Positions 24,984 through 32,861 of a DNA stretch of 52,006 nt are shown here, piece by piece. The notes beneath the pieces are model-generated. The model made no database searches. It was not told the origin of the DNA and saw nothing but the letters and a program-made list of their open reading frames with translations. The position numbers and the translations under genes were made by a program. This DNA is from Microbacterium sp. MYb62. GTDB taxonomy: Bacteria > Actinomycetota > Actinomycetes > Actinomycetales > Microbacteriaceae. The DNA lies in NCBI RefSeq assembly GCF_002979475.1, contig NZ_PCOY01000027.1:1-52006 (forward strand), given 5' to 3'. Each line of letters begins with the position of its first letter. The stretch's first letter is position 1.

Positions 24984-25703
24984 TCACTCCGGCTTGCGCG
25001 CTCTGTGCAGGGCCACGATGCCGAACGAGAGATTGCGGTATGCGACATCGGTCCAGCCCGCTTCGCGGATCCACGCCGAGAGCCTCTTCTGATCCGGCCA
25101 CTCGCGGATCGACTCGTTCAGGTAGTCGTAGGCTTCACCGTTCGTGCCGGCGACCCGCGCGACCCGCGGCAGCACCTGCGCGTTGTAGAAGCGGTAGGCG
25201 CCGCGGAAGAGCTTGCCCGGCGGCGTCGAGAACTCGTTGATCACGAGCCTGCCCCCCGGCTTGGTCACCCGGTACAGCTCGCGCAGAGCCTTCTTCGGAT
25301 CATTCACATTGCGCAGGGCGTACGACATCGTGACCGCGTCGAAGTGGGCGTCGGGGAACGGCAGGTCGGTGGCGTCGGCCTGCACGAACGACAGGTTGCG
25401 CAGGGCGCCGTGCCGACGCTCTCCCTCGGCGAGCATCCCGGGCGAGAAGTCGGCTGCGACCACCTCGGCACCGCTGCGCGCGAGGGACGCCGATGACGAC
25501 GCCGTGCCGGCGCCGAGGTCGAGAATCCGCTCCCCCGGCTTCGGAGCGACCGCCCGCGTGGTCGCCGCGCGCCACAGGACATCGTTGCCGAAAGTCATCG
25601 CCGTGTTGGTGCGGTCGTATCCTGCAGCGACCTGGTCGAACATGCCGCTGACGCGGGCGGGGTCCTTGCCGAGATCGGCGCGGTTCTTCTCGTTCGAGGT
25701 CAC
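24984..25703 (-). CDS. menG: Demethylmenaquinone methyltransferase
   Basis: The 239-residue SAM-dependent methyltransferase shows ILDLGAGTASSSASLA for cofactor binding, MSYALRNV and NEFSTPPG, all typical of MenG/UbiE. It makes the last step of menaquinone synthesis at the membrane. GTG 25703 overlaps the stop of the DUF402 gene (GTGA-type overlap) and also sits 6 nt after TAGACT at 25710-25715. It may therefore be read both from an upstream transcript and from its own leaderless promoter. It precedes the polyprenyl synthase gene by 46 nt. Confidence 0.93.
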   Translation of the reverse strand: MTSNEKNRADLGKDPARVSGMFDQVAAGYDRTNTAMTFGNDVLWRAATTRAVAPKPGERILDLGAGTASSSASLARSGAEVVAADFSPGMLAEGERRHGALRNLSFVQADATDLPFPDAHFDAVTMSYALRNVNDPKKALRELYRVTKPGGRLVINEFSTPPGKLFRGAYRFYNAQVLPRVARVAGTNGEAYDYLNESIREWPDQKRLSAWIREAGWTDVAYRNLSFGIVALHRARKPE

Positions 25704-26263
25704 GGCTTCAGTCTAGGCGCGAGGCTCAGCGCTTCGAGGCGGTCGAGCCAGGGATCGGCGGTGGCGTCGTCGAACGGAGCGACCTGCGCCCGCACCCGCT
25801 CCTCGAGGTCGAGGGCCAGGGCCTCGAGATGCGCCATGACGTCGGCCGGGTATCCGTACCGGGCACTGTGCTCGGCCCACTCGTCGCGGTCGTCGACCCA
25901 CGTTCCCCGTGCCCCCTCGACGCGCACCACGTCGAGGTCCATGTCGATCCCGGTCGCGAGCAGCGGATCGTCGGACCAGTGGATGTCCCACCCGAGGTCG
26001 ATGTAGATGCGCATCCCCCGACGATGCCGGCGGTTCACGGTCAGCGCGTGGTCGCCGCCGGCCGGGACCAGGGTGACGTTCGGACCGCCGGCGTGGAACT
26101 CCGCCCCGGGACGCACGCTGTGCCAGCCCACAGGCTGCCCGATCCAATCGCCCCACTCGTCGGCGCCGAGGTAGACGCACTCGTGCCGCCAGTGCGGCGA
26201 CCCGTCCCACTTGCGCCACTGGAAGACCATCTCGGTGCCGGGTGCGGGGCGTGCGTCGCTCAT
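25700..26263 (-). CDS. DUF402 domain protein
   Basis: The 187-residue protein includes VGWHSVRPGAEFHAGG, MRIYIDLGWDIHW and the acidic strand TGIDMDLDVVRVEG. This is the conserved block of the DUF402 (FomD-like) fold. Known relatives are nucleotide diphosphatases that use the Asp cluster to bind a metal. Its own substrate is unknown. ATG 26263 follows TAGGGT by 6 nt on minus. It overlaps menG by 4 nt, which suggests co-expression with quinone genes, though a catalytic link is not shown. Confidence 0.8.
   Translation of the reverse strand: MSDARPAPGTEMVFQWRKWDGSPHWRHECVYLGADEWGDWIGQPVGWHSVRPGAEFHAGGPNVTLVPAGGDHALTVNRRHRRGMRIYIDLGWDIHWSDDPLLATGIDMDLDVVRVEGARGTWVDDRDEWAEHSARYGYPADVMAHLEALALDLEERVRAQVAPFDDATADPWLDRLEALSLAPRLKP
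25710..25715 (-). promoter_or_regulatory. -10 element, leaderless start of menG inside the DUF402 gene
   Basis: TAGACT on minus, 6 nt before GTG 25703, within the last codons of the DUF402 gene. Confidence 0.5.
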
Positions 26264-26269
26264 CCGTTC

Positions 26270-26275
26270 ACCCTA
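26270..26275 (-). promoter_or_regulatory. -10 element, leaderless start of the DUF402 gene
   Basis: TAGGGT on minus, 6 nt before ATG 26263. It is 33 nt from the divergent menF -10 element. Confidence 0.5.
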
Positions 26276-26307
26276 CGACGGCGCGAATCCGTGCCGCCTG
26301 AGCGGCA

Positions 26308-26313
26308 TAGGCT
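26308..26313 (+). promoter_or_regulatory. -10 element, leaderless start of menF
   Basis: TAGGCT, 6 nt before GTG 26320. Confidence 0.5.
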
Positions 26314-26319
26314 GGGTCT

Positions 26320-27573
26320 GTGCACACCACCCACCTGGTCGTGGAGACCCGAGAGATCGACCCGGTCGAAGACCTCCTGGCCTATGCGGATCCGGACCGT
26401 CCGCTCGCCTGGCTGCGGCGCGGAGACGGGATCGTCGCGGTCGGCGAGACCCTCGTCGAACTGCGACCGCGCGGGGACACCGGCGAATCCCGCACCGCGG
26501 CGCTCGCGAGGGCGTGGCGCGGTCTGGCCGCCCAGGCGGAGATCTCCGACCCGATCGGGCTACCCGGCACCGGCCTGGTGGCATTCGGTGCGTTCACCTT
26601 CGACGAGGGCTCGGCCGCCGACAGCGTGCTCGTGGTGCCGACGCAGGTGCTCGGCAGACACGGCGATCGGTTCTGGGAGACCCGCATCCACTTCGCCGCG
26701 ACGCCCGGCGCAGACGACGCGCTCGCCACCCGGCCCTACGGCCCGCACTGGGCGGGGACCGTCGGTCCCGGGGCGCAGAGCCCGCAGGGATACCAGGATT
26801 CGGTGCGCCACGCCCTCACCCGCATCGCCGACGGCGAGCTGAGCAAGGTGGTGCTCGCGCGCGACCTGACCGGCACCATCCCCGCCGGCTCCGACCTGCG
26901 CCGCCTCGTGCGCGCACTGTCGACCGGATATCCCGACACCTGGTCCTTCGCGGTGGACGGCCTGATCGGGGCGAGCCCGGAAACACTCGTCACGGTGCAG
27001 AGCGGCACGGTCACGGCCCGAGTGCTCGCCGGGACGATCGGCCGCGGAGCCGACGCGGATGCCGACACCGCGGCATCCGCCCACCTCGCCTCGAGTACCA
27101 AGGACCTCGACGAGCACCAGTACGCCGTGCAGAGCGTGCTCGCCTCGTTGCGCGCGCACACACGCGCGCTGGCCGCGAGCGAGCAGCCCTTCCTGCTGAA
27201 GCTCCCGAACCTCTTCCACCTCGCGACCGACGTGGAAGGCGAGTTGGCCGACGGCGAATCCGCACTCGACCTGGTTCGCGTGCTGCATCCGACCGCCGCG
27301 GTCGCCGGCACGCCGACGCCTGCCGCCATCGCCGCGATCCGCGAGCTCGAACCGTTCGACCGCGGGCGCTACGCCGGCCCGGTCGGGTGGGTGGATGCCG
27401 CGGGCAACGGGGAGTGGGCGATCGCGCTGCGCTGCGCCCAGTTCACCGCCGGCGAGGGCGCGATCGGAGTGACCGCATACGCGGGAGCCGGGATCGTCGC
27501 GGGATCGGACCCGGAGAGCGAACTGCTCGAGACCCGCGTGAAGTTCCGACCGCTGGTCGACGCGCTGGCCTGA
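26320..27573 (+). CDS. menF: Isochorismate synthase
   Basis: The 417-residue protein belongs to the chorismate-binding family. It contains SKVVLARDLTG, then FAVDGLIGASPETLVTV, VLAGTIGRG and a C-terminal VGWVDAAGNGEWAIALR...YAGAGIVAGSDPESE. That C-terminal set is the hallmark of MenF/EntC-type enzymes and holds the catalytic acidic residues. It converts chorismate to isochorismate at the entry of menaquinone synthesis. GTG 26320 lies 6 nt after TAGGCT, so it is probably leaderless. It diverges from the DUF402-menG unit and converges on ppk2. A siderophore role is also possible for the family, but menD close by favours menaquinone. Confidence 0.9.
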   Translation: MHTTHLVVETREIDPVEDLLAYADPDRPLAWLRRGDGIVAVGETLVELRPRGDTGESRTAALARAWRGLAAQAEISDPIGLPGTGLVAFGAFTFDEGSAADSVLVVPTQVLGRHGDRFWETRIHFAATPGADDALATRPYGPHWAGTVGPGAQSPQGYQDSVRHALTRIADGELSKVVLARDLTGTIPAGSDLRRLVRALSTGYPDTWSFAVDGLIGASPETLVTVQSGTVTARVLAGTIGRGADADADTAASAHLASSTKDLDEHQYAVQSVLASLRAHTRALAASEQPFLLKLPNLFHLATDVEGELADGESALDLVRVLHPTAAVAGTPTPAAIAAIRELEPFDRGRYAGPVGWVDAAGNGEWAIALRCAQFTAGEGAIGVTAYAGAGIVAGSDPESELLETRVKFRPLVDALA

Positions 27574-27591
27574 CGCGCGCGTCGTTCCGTC

Positions 27592-28434
27592 TCAGCTGGC
27601 GGCGAGGCGCTTCTTCTCGGCCTCGACATCGAAGTCGGCGCCCGGCCACTGCGGGTCGATGTCCTCCAGCGCCGCGAGCAACAGCTCCTGCACGGCGAGC
27701 CGCGCGTACCACTTGGCGTTCGCCGGGATGACATGCCACGGAGCCGCCTCGGTCGACGTGCGGTCGAACACGGTCTGGTAGGCCTCCATGTACTGCGGCC
27801 ACAGCATCCGCTCGTCCACGTCGCCCGGGTTGTACTTCCAGTACTTGTCCGGGCGCTCCAAGCGCTCCATCAGACGCGATTTCTGCTCCTCCGGCGAGAT
27901 GTGCAACATCACCTTCACGATGCGGGTGCCGGATGCCGCGACCCGCGCCTCGAACTCGTTGATGGCGTCGTACCGGCGCTCGATCTCCGTCGGCGGGGCG
28001 AGCTCACGGACGCGACCGATCAGCACGTCCTCGTAGTGGGAGCGGTCGAACACCCCGATGAACCCCGGCTCGGGCAGTCGCTTCTCGACGCGCCACAGGA
28101 AGTCGTGCTCGCGCTCCTCCGCCGTCGGCGCCTTGAACGCCGCAAGCGCGACGCCCTGCGGATCGACACCGCCGACCACGTGCCGCACGATCCCGCCCTT
28201 GCCTGCCGAGTCCATCGCCTGCAGCACGAGGAGCACCGCATCCTTCGCCACCCCCACCCGGCTCTCGGCGAACAGCCGCTCCTGCAGAACGTTGAGGTCT
28301 GCCAGCCCGGCCGCGAGGTCGGACACGCCCCGGGACTTCCCGTGGTCGTAGCCGGGCTTGGTGTCGGGATCGACGTCGGCGAGGCGGAACCCCTCGTCGA
28401 CCTGCAGCGTCTGCGTCCAGGTGTGCGCGTTCAT
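27592..28434 (-). CDS. ppk2: PPK2 family polyphosphate kinase
   Basis: The 280-residue protein has the Walker A segment LQAMDSAGKGG, the FDRSHYEDVL Walker B and lid region, and KYWKYNPGDVDERMLWPQYM near the C-terminus. All are diagnostic of one-domain PPK2 enzymes. These use polyphosphate to phosphorylate nucleotides in the cytoplasm. I chose ATG 28434 because AGGA lies 7 nt upstream; GTG 28440 is the alternative. It follows menD by about 16 nt on the same strand, with no clear terminator before menF. The preferred nucleotide (mono- or diphosphate) is uncertain. Confidence 0.88.
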   Translation of the reverse strand: MNAHTWTQTLQVDEGFRLADVDPDTKPGYDHGKSRGVSDLAAGLADLNVLQERLFAESRVGVAKDAVLLVLQAMDSAGKGGIVRHVVGGVDPQGVALAAFKAPTAEEREHDFLWRVEKRLPEPGFIGVFDRSHYEDVLIGRVRELAPPTEIERRYDAINEFEARVAASGTRIVKVMLHISPEEQKSRLMERLERPDKYWKYNPGDVDERMLWPQYMEAYQTVFDRTSTEAAPWHVIPANAKWYARLAVQELLLAALEDIDPQWPGADFDVEAEKKRLAAS

Positions 28435-28450
28435 AGGCACATCCTGCCAG

Positions 28451-30118
28451 TCAACGCGTCAGCGGCACCTCGATGATCTGACGCCCACCGTGCGGAGAGG
28501 TCAGGGCCTGGTCGAGCGCCGTGCGCGTCGTGACCCGCTGGTACTCCCAGCCGTAGGCCAGCGCGAGGTGCTCGATGCGCACGGTGTGCGGCGTGTAGAA
28601 GGCGCGGTCGAGGTCGCCCGGGCGTGCGGACGACGCGACCTCGAGGGAGTCGAAGATCGTGCCGCCGCCGTCGTTGCCGACGATGACCTGCAGCCGGGGC
28701 TCCGTCTCATCCGGAGGCAGCAGCAGGGCGCCGACGTCGTGCAGGAACGCGAGGTCGCCGAGCAGCACCCTGGTCACCCCCGGCGCTCCGGCGGCCTGAC
28801 TGGCGATCGCGATCCCGGTCGCGGTCGCGATCGTGCCGTCGATCCCGGCGAGACCGCGGTTGGCGTGCACCGGGACCTTCTTGCCGCCGAGCACCTGATC
28901 GGCGACGCGCACCAACCGCGAGGAGCCGAAGACGAGTCGGTCGTGCGGCCAGGTCGCACGCCAGACCGCGTCGACGAGGAGTTCGCGGTCGAGCGGACGG
29001 CGGACCGCGTCGAGTTCGGCCTTCACCGCCTCCCTGCGCGCGGCGAAGTCGGTCGACGCCAGACCCTCCGGGTCGGGGGCGTGCTCGCTCAGATCGACGG
29101 TCTCTGCGGCGGATGCCTGCATCCACTCGCCGAGCCAGGCGCGGTCGACGACGCCCGGGGCCACGACGACGGCGTCGACGCCCCGCGTGCGGTGGTTGAG
29201 GTTCAGCTCTTCGCCGCCACGATGCACGGCGATGACAGCGACGTCACCACGGGAGAGGAGCGCGGCGACCTCACGACTGAGTGTCGGATGCCCGAGGACG
29301 ACGACCCGCTCGATGCGTCCGCCGAGGTCTTCGCGCGACAGCAGCCGACGATATCCGTGCACGATCTGCCGGCCGAACCGCGCGCCGCTCACGATCTCGG
29401 CGATCAGCGGCCAGCCACCGGCGTGCGCGATCTCCTCGGCATCGGGACCGGCGTCGGCGCCCGCGACCACGACGGTGCGCGGGCCACGGTCGAGCTCGAA
29501 GGGCTCGGCTCCCTGCGCTTCCGGGGCGTCGCCCTGGACGACGGAGACCGGGGGCAGGTCACCCGAGAGGGGCTCTCTGGACGGAAGGTTCAGATGCACG
29601 GGTCCGGCGATTCCGCGGAGGCCGCGCTCGACCTCGCTGGCGCCCATCGCCGCGGCCACGGCCTGTTCGGCGAGTCCCGCCCACTGGCCGTCTCCCGGCA
29701 CCGGCGCATCGATCTGGTCGCGCACCCACGGGTGGAACAGCCCCTCTTGGATCGTCGCCTGGTTCGCGCCGACGCCGCGCAGCTCGGGCGGGCGATCGGC
29801 GGTGAGCAGCAGCAGCGGCACCCCGGAATGGAATGCCTCCATCACCGCGGGCAGCAGGTTGGCGACGGCCGTACCCGAGGTGCAGACGACGGCGGCGGGC
29901 ACGCCAGACTCTCGGGAGATGCCGAGGGCGGTGAAACCGGCGACCCGCTCATCGATGCGCACGTGCACCCGCACATGCCCGTCTTCTGCGAATCGCACCG
30001 CGGCGAGCGCGAGGGCCTGCGAACGCGAACCGGGGGACAGCACGATGTCGCGCACGCCGTTCCCGACGAGCTCGGCGATCAGGGATGCCGCAGCATCCAT
30101 GGCCGGCGACGTCGTCAC
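28451..30118 (-). CDS. menD: 2-succinyl-5-enolpyruvyl-6-hydroxy-3-cyclohexene-1-carboxylate synthase
   Basis: The 555-residue thiamine-diphosphate enzyme shows GVRDIVLSPGSRSQALALAA near the start. CTSGTAVANLLPAVMEA follows and holds the conserved substrate-binding block of MenD. The C-terminal thiamine-binding half includes NRGLAGIDGTIATATG and IVGNDGGGTIFDSLE. It joins isochorismate and 2-oxoglutarate, the second committed step of menaquinone synthesis. GTG 30118 overlaps the stop of the PLD_N gene. It is in a minus-strand operon with PLD_N and ppk2, facing menF about 1 kb away. Confidence 0.95.
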   Translation of the reverse strand: MTTSPAMDAAASLIAELVGNGVRDIVLSPGSRSQALALAAVRFAEDGHVRVHVRIDERVAGFTALGISRESGVPAAVVCTSGTAVANLLPAVMEAFHSGVPLLLLTADRPPELRGVGANQATIQEGLFHPWVRDQIDAPVPGDGQWAGLAEQAVAAAMGASEVERGLRGIAGPVHLNLPSREPLSGDLPPVSVVQGDAPEAQGAEPFELDRGPRTVVVAGADAGPDAEEIAHAGGWPLIAEIVSGARFGRQIVHGYRRLLSREDLGGRIERVVVLGHPTLSREVAALLSRGDVAVIAVHRGGEELNLNHRTRGVDAVVVAPGVVDRAWLGEWMQASAAETVDLSEHAPDPEGLASTDFAARREAVKAELDAVRRPLDRELLVDAVWRATWPHDRLVFGSSRLVRVADQVLGGKKVPVHANRGLAGIDGTIATATGIAIASQAAGAPGVTRVLLGDLAFLHDVGALLLPPDETEPRLQVIVGNDGGGTIFDSLEVASSARPGDLDRAFYTPHTVRIEHLALAYGWEYQRVTTRTALDQALTSPHGGRQIIEVPLTR

Positions 30119-30465
30119 GGGCGCTGATCCGCGGCGGGAGGCTCGTCGGTCTCGTCATCCAGACGCGCGAGCTCTTCTTCGAGGCGACGGATGCGCGCAT
30201 CCTGCTCGGTCTTGCTGATGCTGCGGAGGAAGGCGGGATCGTCGTCCGGCGCGATGACCGGGCGGACACCGGGGTCGTTCGCGCGTCGACGACCGATCAC
30301 GAACCAGAGGATGCCGCCGATCACCGGAAGGAGCACCACGATGAAGACCCAGGCGGTCTTGGACACGCCACGGTGCCGCGCCGCCGGCTGCACTGCGCAG
30401 TCGACGATGCTGAACACCCAGAACACGGCGGCGAGGAAGCCGCCGACGATCAGTAGTCTCGCCAC
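30115..30465 (-). CDS. PLD_N (PLDc_N) domain membrane protein
   Basis: The 116-residue protein has two membrane segments (about 3-20 and 40-60), with SIVDCAVQPAARHRG between them and LLPVIGGILWFVIGRRR after. This is the PLDc N-terminal two-helix module found alone in many Actinobacteria. A charged helical tail (about 75-105) is cytoplasmic. GTG 30465 lies 6 nt after TACACT (30472-30477) on minus, a strong leaderless promoter. It overlaps menD by 4 nt, so it probably drives menD and ppk2. No catalytic domain is attached; its role is unknown. Confidence 0.8.
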   Translation of the reverse strand: MARLLIVGGFLAAVFWVFSIVDCAVQPAARHRGVSKTAWVFIVVLLPVIGGILWFVIGRRRANDPGVRPVIAPDDDPAFLRSISKTEQDARIRRLEEELARLDDETDEPPAADQRP

Positions 30466-30471
30466 CCCTCC

Positions 30472-30477
30472 AGTGTA
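30472..30477 (-). promoter_or_regulatory. -10 element, leaderless start of PLD_N-menD-ppk2
   Basis: TACACT on minus, 6 nt before GTG 30465; the 6 nt are GGAGGG, which could double as a ribosome-binding site of internal starts. Confidence 0.6.
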
Positions 30478-30540
30478 GGCGCGTCGGCGGTGTCCTGGTC
30501 TCGGAGAGGACAGAGGCTCCGTTGCTAGACTGCGCGGGAA

Positions 30541-30969
30541 ATGCTGCCCTCATCGCCGGTACGGATGCCGCGAGCGCGGGCCGAGCGGATGCTGATCGCC
30601 CGGGTGATCACGGCCGTCGGCCTCGCGCTCCTGCTCGTGGTGGGCGCCTGGTCGACTTCACGCGGCAGCGCCGATGTGCACGCGACGTTGTGCCTCGCCT
30701 CCGGCGTCTCGACGCAGGACGGCGCCGCACCCACCGGCGCGGCGGCGGACGGGGCGACGGCGATCGACACGCTCACGTCCGACATGGGCATCTGCCTGCT
30801 CGCCGTCCTCTGCGGCATCGGCCTGGTGCTGCTGCTCCGCCTGCTCCGCGGTCGCGGCACCCGTCCCCTCGGCACCGGCACACCGCACCGGGTGTCGCCG
30901 AGTCGCGCCGGTCCGAGCATCCTCGTCTCGGCCCTCACCCTCACGCAGCTCTCGATCTCCCGCACCTGA
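30541..30969 (+). CDS. Hypothetical two-helix membrane protein
   Basis: The 142-residue protein has a basic N-terminus and a hydrophobic helix (about 19-38). An external loop of about 45 residues with two Cys follows, then a second helix (about 82-100) and a basic, low-complexity tail. I do not recognise the family. An extended -10 (TGCTAGACT, TAGACT at 30526-30531) lies 9 nt before ATG 30541, giving at most a few leader bases. It precedes the DsbA-like gene by 73 nt and faces the same way. An extracytoplasmic partner role is possible but unproven. Confidence 0.55.
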   Translation: MLPSSPVRMPRARAERMLIARVITAVGLALLLVVGAWSTSRGSADVHATLCLASGVSTQDGAAPTGAAADGATAIDTLTSDMGICLLAVLCGIGLVLLLRLLRGRGTRPLGTGTPHRVSPSRAGPSILVSALTLTQLSISRT

Positions 30970-31042
30970 ACACCGACGCGTGCATCGAGCCGCCCTCGCG
31001 CGGCATCCCTTCCCTCGTCGTACCCGTGTGTCTGGAGACCCC

Positions 31043-31699
31043 ATGAAGAACTCTGTCAAAGCGACCCTGATCGCCATCGCCGCCGCCATCGTCCTGCTGA
31101 TCGTCGGAATCGTCTTCGCGATCACGCAGCAGCAGCCCTCTGCACTGCCCGAGGGCGAGGGCGGCGACCTGCAGACCGTCCGCACCGACTCCCATGTGCT
31201 CGATGACGGCGGCGAGGGGGCCGTCACCGTGGTCGAGTTCCTCGACTTCGAGTGCGAGGCCTGCGGAGCGTTCTACCCCATCGTCGAAGAACTCCGCGAG
31301 AAGTACGACGGCGAGATCACCTACGTCGTCCGCTACTTCCCCCTTCCAGGGCACATCAACTCGACGCAGGCCGCCCTCGCCGCGGAGGCCGCGGGCCAGC
31401 AGGACCGCTTCGAGGACATGTACCACCGCCTGTTCGAGACCCAGGCGCAGTGGGGCGAGCAGTCCGAGGAGACTCCCGAGGTGTTCCGTGCGCTCGCGGA
31501 GGACCTGGGCCTGGACATGGCCGCGTACGACGCCGCGATCGCCGACCCCGCGACCGCAGAGCGCGTGCAGTCCGACAAGACCGACGGCGAGAAGCTCGAG
31601 GTGAACAGCACGCCGACGTTCTTCGTCGACGGCGAGAAGGCCGTGCTGCAGGAATGGGACGACCTGGAGCAGGCCATCGAGAAGGCCGTGAACGGCTGA
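31043..31699 (+). CDS. DsbA-like thiol:disulfide oxidoreductase, membrane anchored
   Basis: The 218-residue protein has an uncleaved N-terminal helix (about 7-27), so its catalytic domain faces outside. VVEFLDFECEACGAFYP carries the CEAC redox pair (Cys71, Cys74), and the cis-Pro loop reads NSTPTFFV. This is the DsbA/BdbD thioredoxin-fold pattern, used to form disulfides in secreted proteins. ATG 31043 has TGGAGA 7 nt upstream. A weak 9-bp stem (31710-31718 with 31745-31753) after the stop may be a terminator. No VKOR or DsbB partner is seen nearby. Confidence 0.88.
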   Translation: MKNSVKATLIAIAAAIVLLIVGIVFAITQQQPSALPEGEGGDLQTVRTDSHVLDDGGEGAVTVVEFLDFECEACGAFYPIVEELREKYDGEITYVVRYFPLPGHINSTQAALAAEAAGQQDRFEDMYHRLFETQAQWGEQSEETPEVFRALAEDLGLDMAAYDAAIADPATAERVQSDKTDGEKLEVNSTPTFFVDGEKAVLQEWDDLEQAIEKAVNG

Positions 31700-31854
31700 G
31701 TCCGTCGGACTCCGGCTCAGGCGTCCTCCGCCGCGCGGGCGTCGGAGCCGGAGAACGCCGGCGCGAGCTTGATCGTCATCCTCGATGCCGGGCATCCCGT
31801 CGTCCTCGATTCGAGGCATACCTGGATATGTGCAGCACCGGCCGAAACGTCCAC

Positions 31855-31906
31855 GACCGCCCGGAGCGGCGAGGAGACAAGACCGCCCGGAACGGCGAGA
31901 AGACCG
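31855..31906 (+). repeat. Imperfect 26-bp tandem duplication
   Basis: Two adjacent 26-nt units, 31855-31880 and 31881-31906, both start GACCGCCCGGA and match at most positions. They lie in the 260-nt gap before the tyrosine phosphatase gene, just upstream of a -10-like TACGCT (31921-31926), where they could be a regulator site. Confidence 0.55.
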
Positions 31907-31959
31907 GAGAGGAACCCCGATACGCTGAGACCACGACGAGGGAGAGGGCCCGGACGACG

Positions 31960-32766
31960 ATGGAACTGACTTCGATTCTGCAGGGGACGCACAACGCCCG
32001 TGAGCTCGCCGGCCTCCCGACCTCGGGCGACGGAAAGCTCGCGTCGGGCCTCCTGTTCCGATCGGACGCCCTGGCCGCGCTCACCGACGAGGGGCTGCAA
32101 GCGCTGGTCGACCTCCGCATCGGCACCGTGATCGACCTGCGCACCGACGGCGAGCGCACCCGTGCCGCGGATCGCCTGCCTGCCGATGGCAGCGTGGCCC
32201 TGGTGCCGCTGCCGATGCAGGGCGGCGCCATGGACGAGATGGTGAAGCAGTTGCTCCCTGCCGCAGGCGGCGCCAGCCTGTCGGTCACGCAGGTCGCCGA
32301 GGTGCTGAAGCAGGTCCCGACCCTCGAGCAGTTGTATGTGGCGATCCTGGAGGCGAGCGCCCCGCAGTTCGCGACCGTCGCTCGGACCGTGCTCGCCTCG
32401 TCGCGCACCGACCGCCCCGGGGTCCTGTTCCACTGCACCGCCGGCAAGGACCGCACCGGCCTCGCAGCCGCGATCCTGCTGCTCGTCGCCGGAGTCCCCC
32501 GCGACGCGATCGTCGAGGACTACACGCAGACCGAGAAGAATCTCGCGCTCGGGTTCGCCGAGGCGCTCACCGGACTCATCACCTCCCTCGGTGTCCCCCT
32601 CACCCCGGGGCTCAAGTCCCTGGCGACCGAGTCGCCCGCCTCCGCCATCGAGACCGCGATGGACTGGATCGACGCGAACCACGGCGACGTGACGGGCTAC
32701 CTCCGCACCGGCGGCATGACCGATGAGGAGATCGCCGACCTGCGGCGCGTGCTCCGCGGCGAGTGA
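31960..32766 (+). CDS. Tyrosine phosphatase-like protein (PtpB/Siw14 type)
   Basis: The 268-residue protein has LLFRSDALAALTDEGLQAL and GTVIDLRTDGERTRA near the start. The catalytic loop HCTAGKDRTG carries Cys159 as nucleophile and the phosphate-binding Arg. This is the Y_phosphatase3 family of actinobacterial dual-specificity or lipid phosphatases, related to PtpB. No signal peptide is seen. I chose ATG 31960 because the family starts near this point and the preceding frame is unlike protein. It is monocistronic; the next gene has its own promoter. Confidence 0.88.
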   Translation: MELTSILQGTHNARELAGLPTSGDGKLASGLLFRSDALAALTDEGLQALVDLRIGTVIDLRTDGERTRAADRLPADGSVALVPLPMQGGAMDEMVKQLLPAAGGASLSVTQVAEVLKQVPTLEQLYVAILEASAPQFATVARTVLASSRTDRPGVLFHCTAGKDRTGLAAAILLLVAGVPRDAIVEDYTQTEKNLALGFAEALTGLITSLGVPLTPGLKSLATESPASAIETAMDWIDANHGDVTGYLRTGGMTDEEIADLRRVLRGE

Positions 32767-32849
32767 CGGCATGCAGGTCGCCCGCACGGGTATCGGGCGG
32801 GGAAGGCCCCTGACCGCGCCGGCCCTCCCCCGAGAGACGACCCGCTCGC

Positions 32850-32855
32850 TACGCT
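32850..32855 (+). promoter_or_regulatory. -10 element, leaderless start of the rhomboid-DUF2156 gene
   Basis: TACGCT, 6 nt before ATG 32862. Confidence 0.5.
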
Positions 32856-32861
32856 GAGCGC

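Noticed and set aside
28358..30127. Plus-strand open frame opposite menD
   Set aside because: Antisense shadow of menD with no motif.
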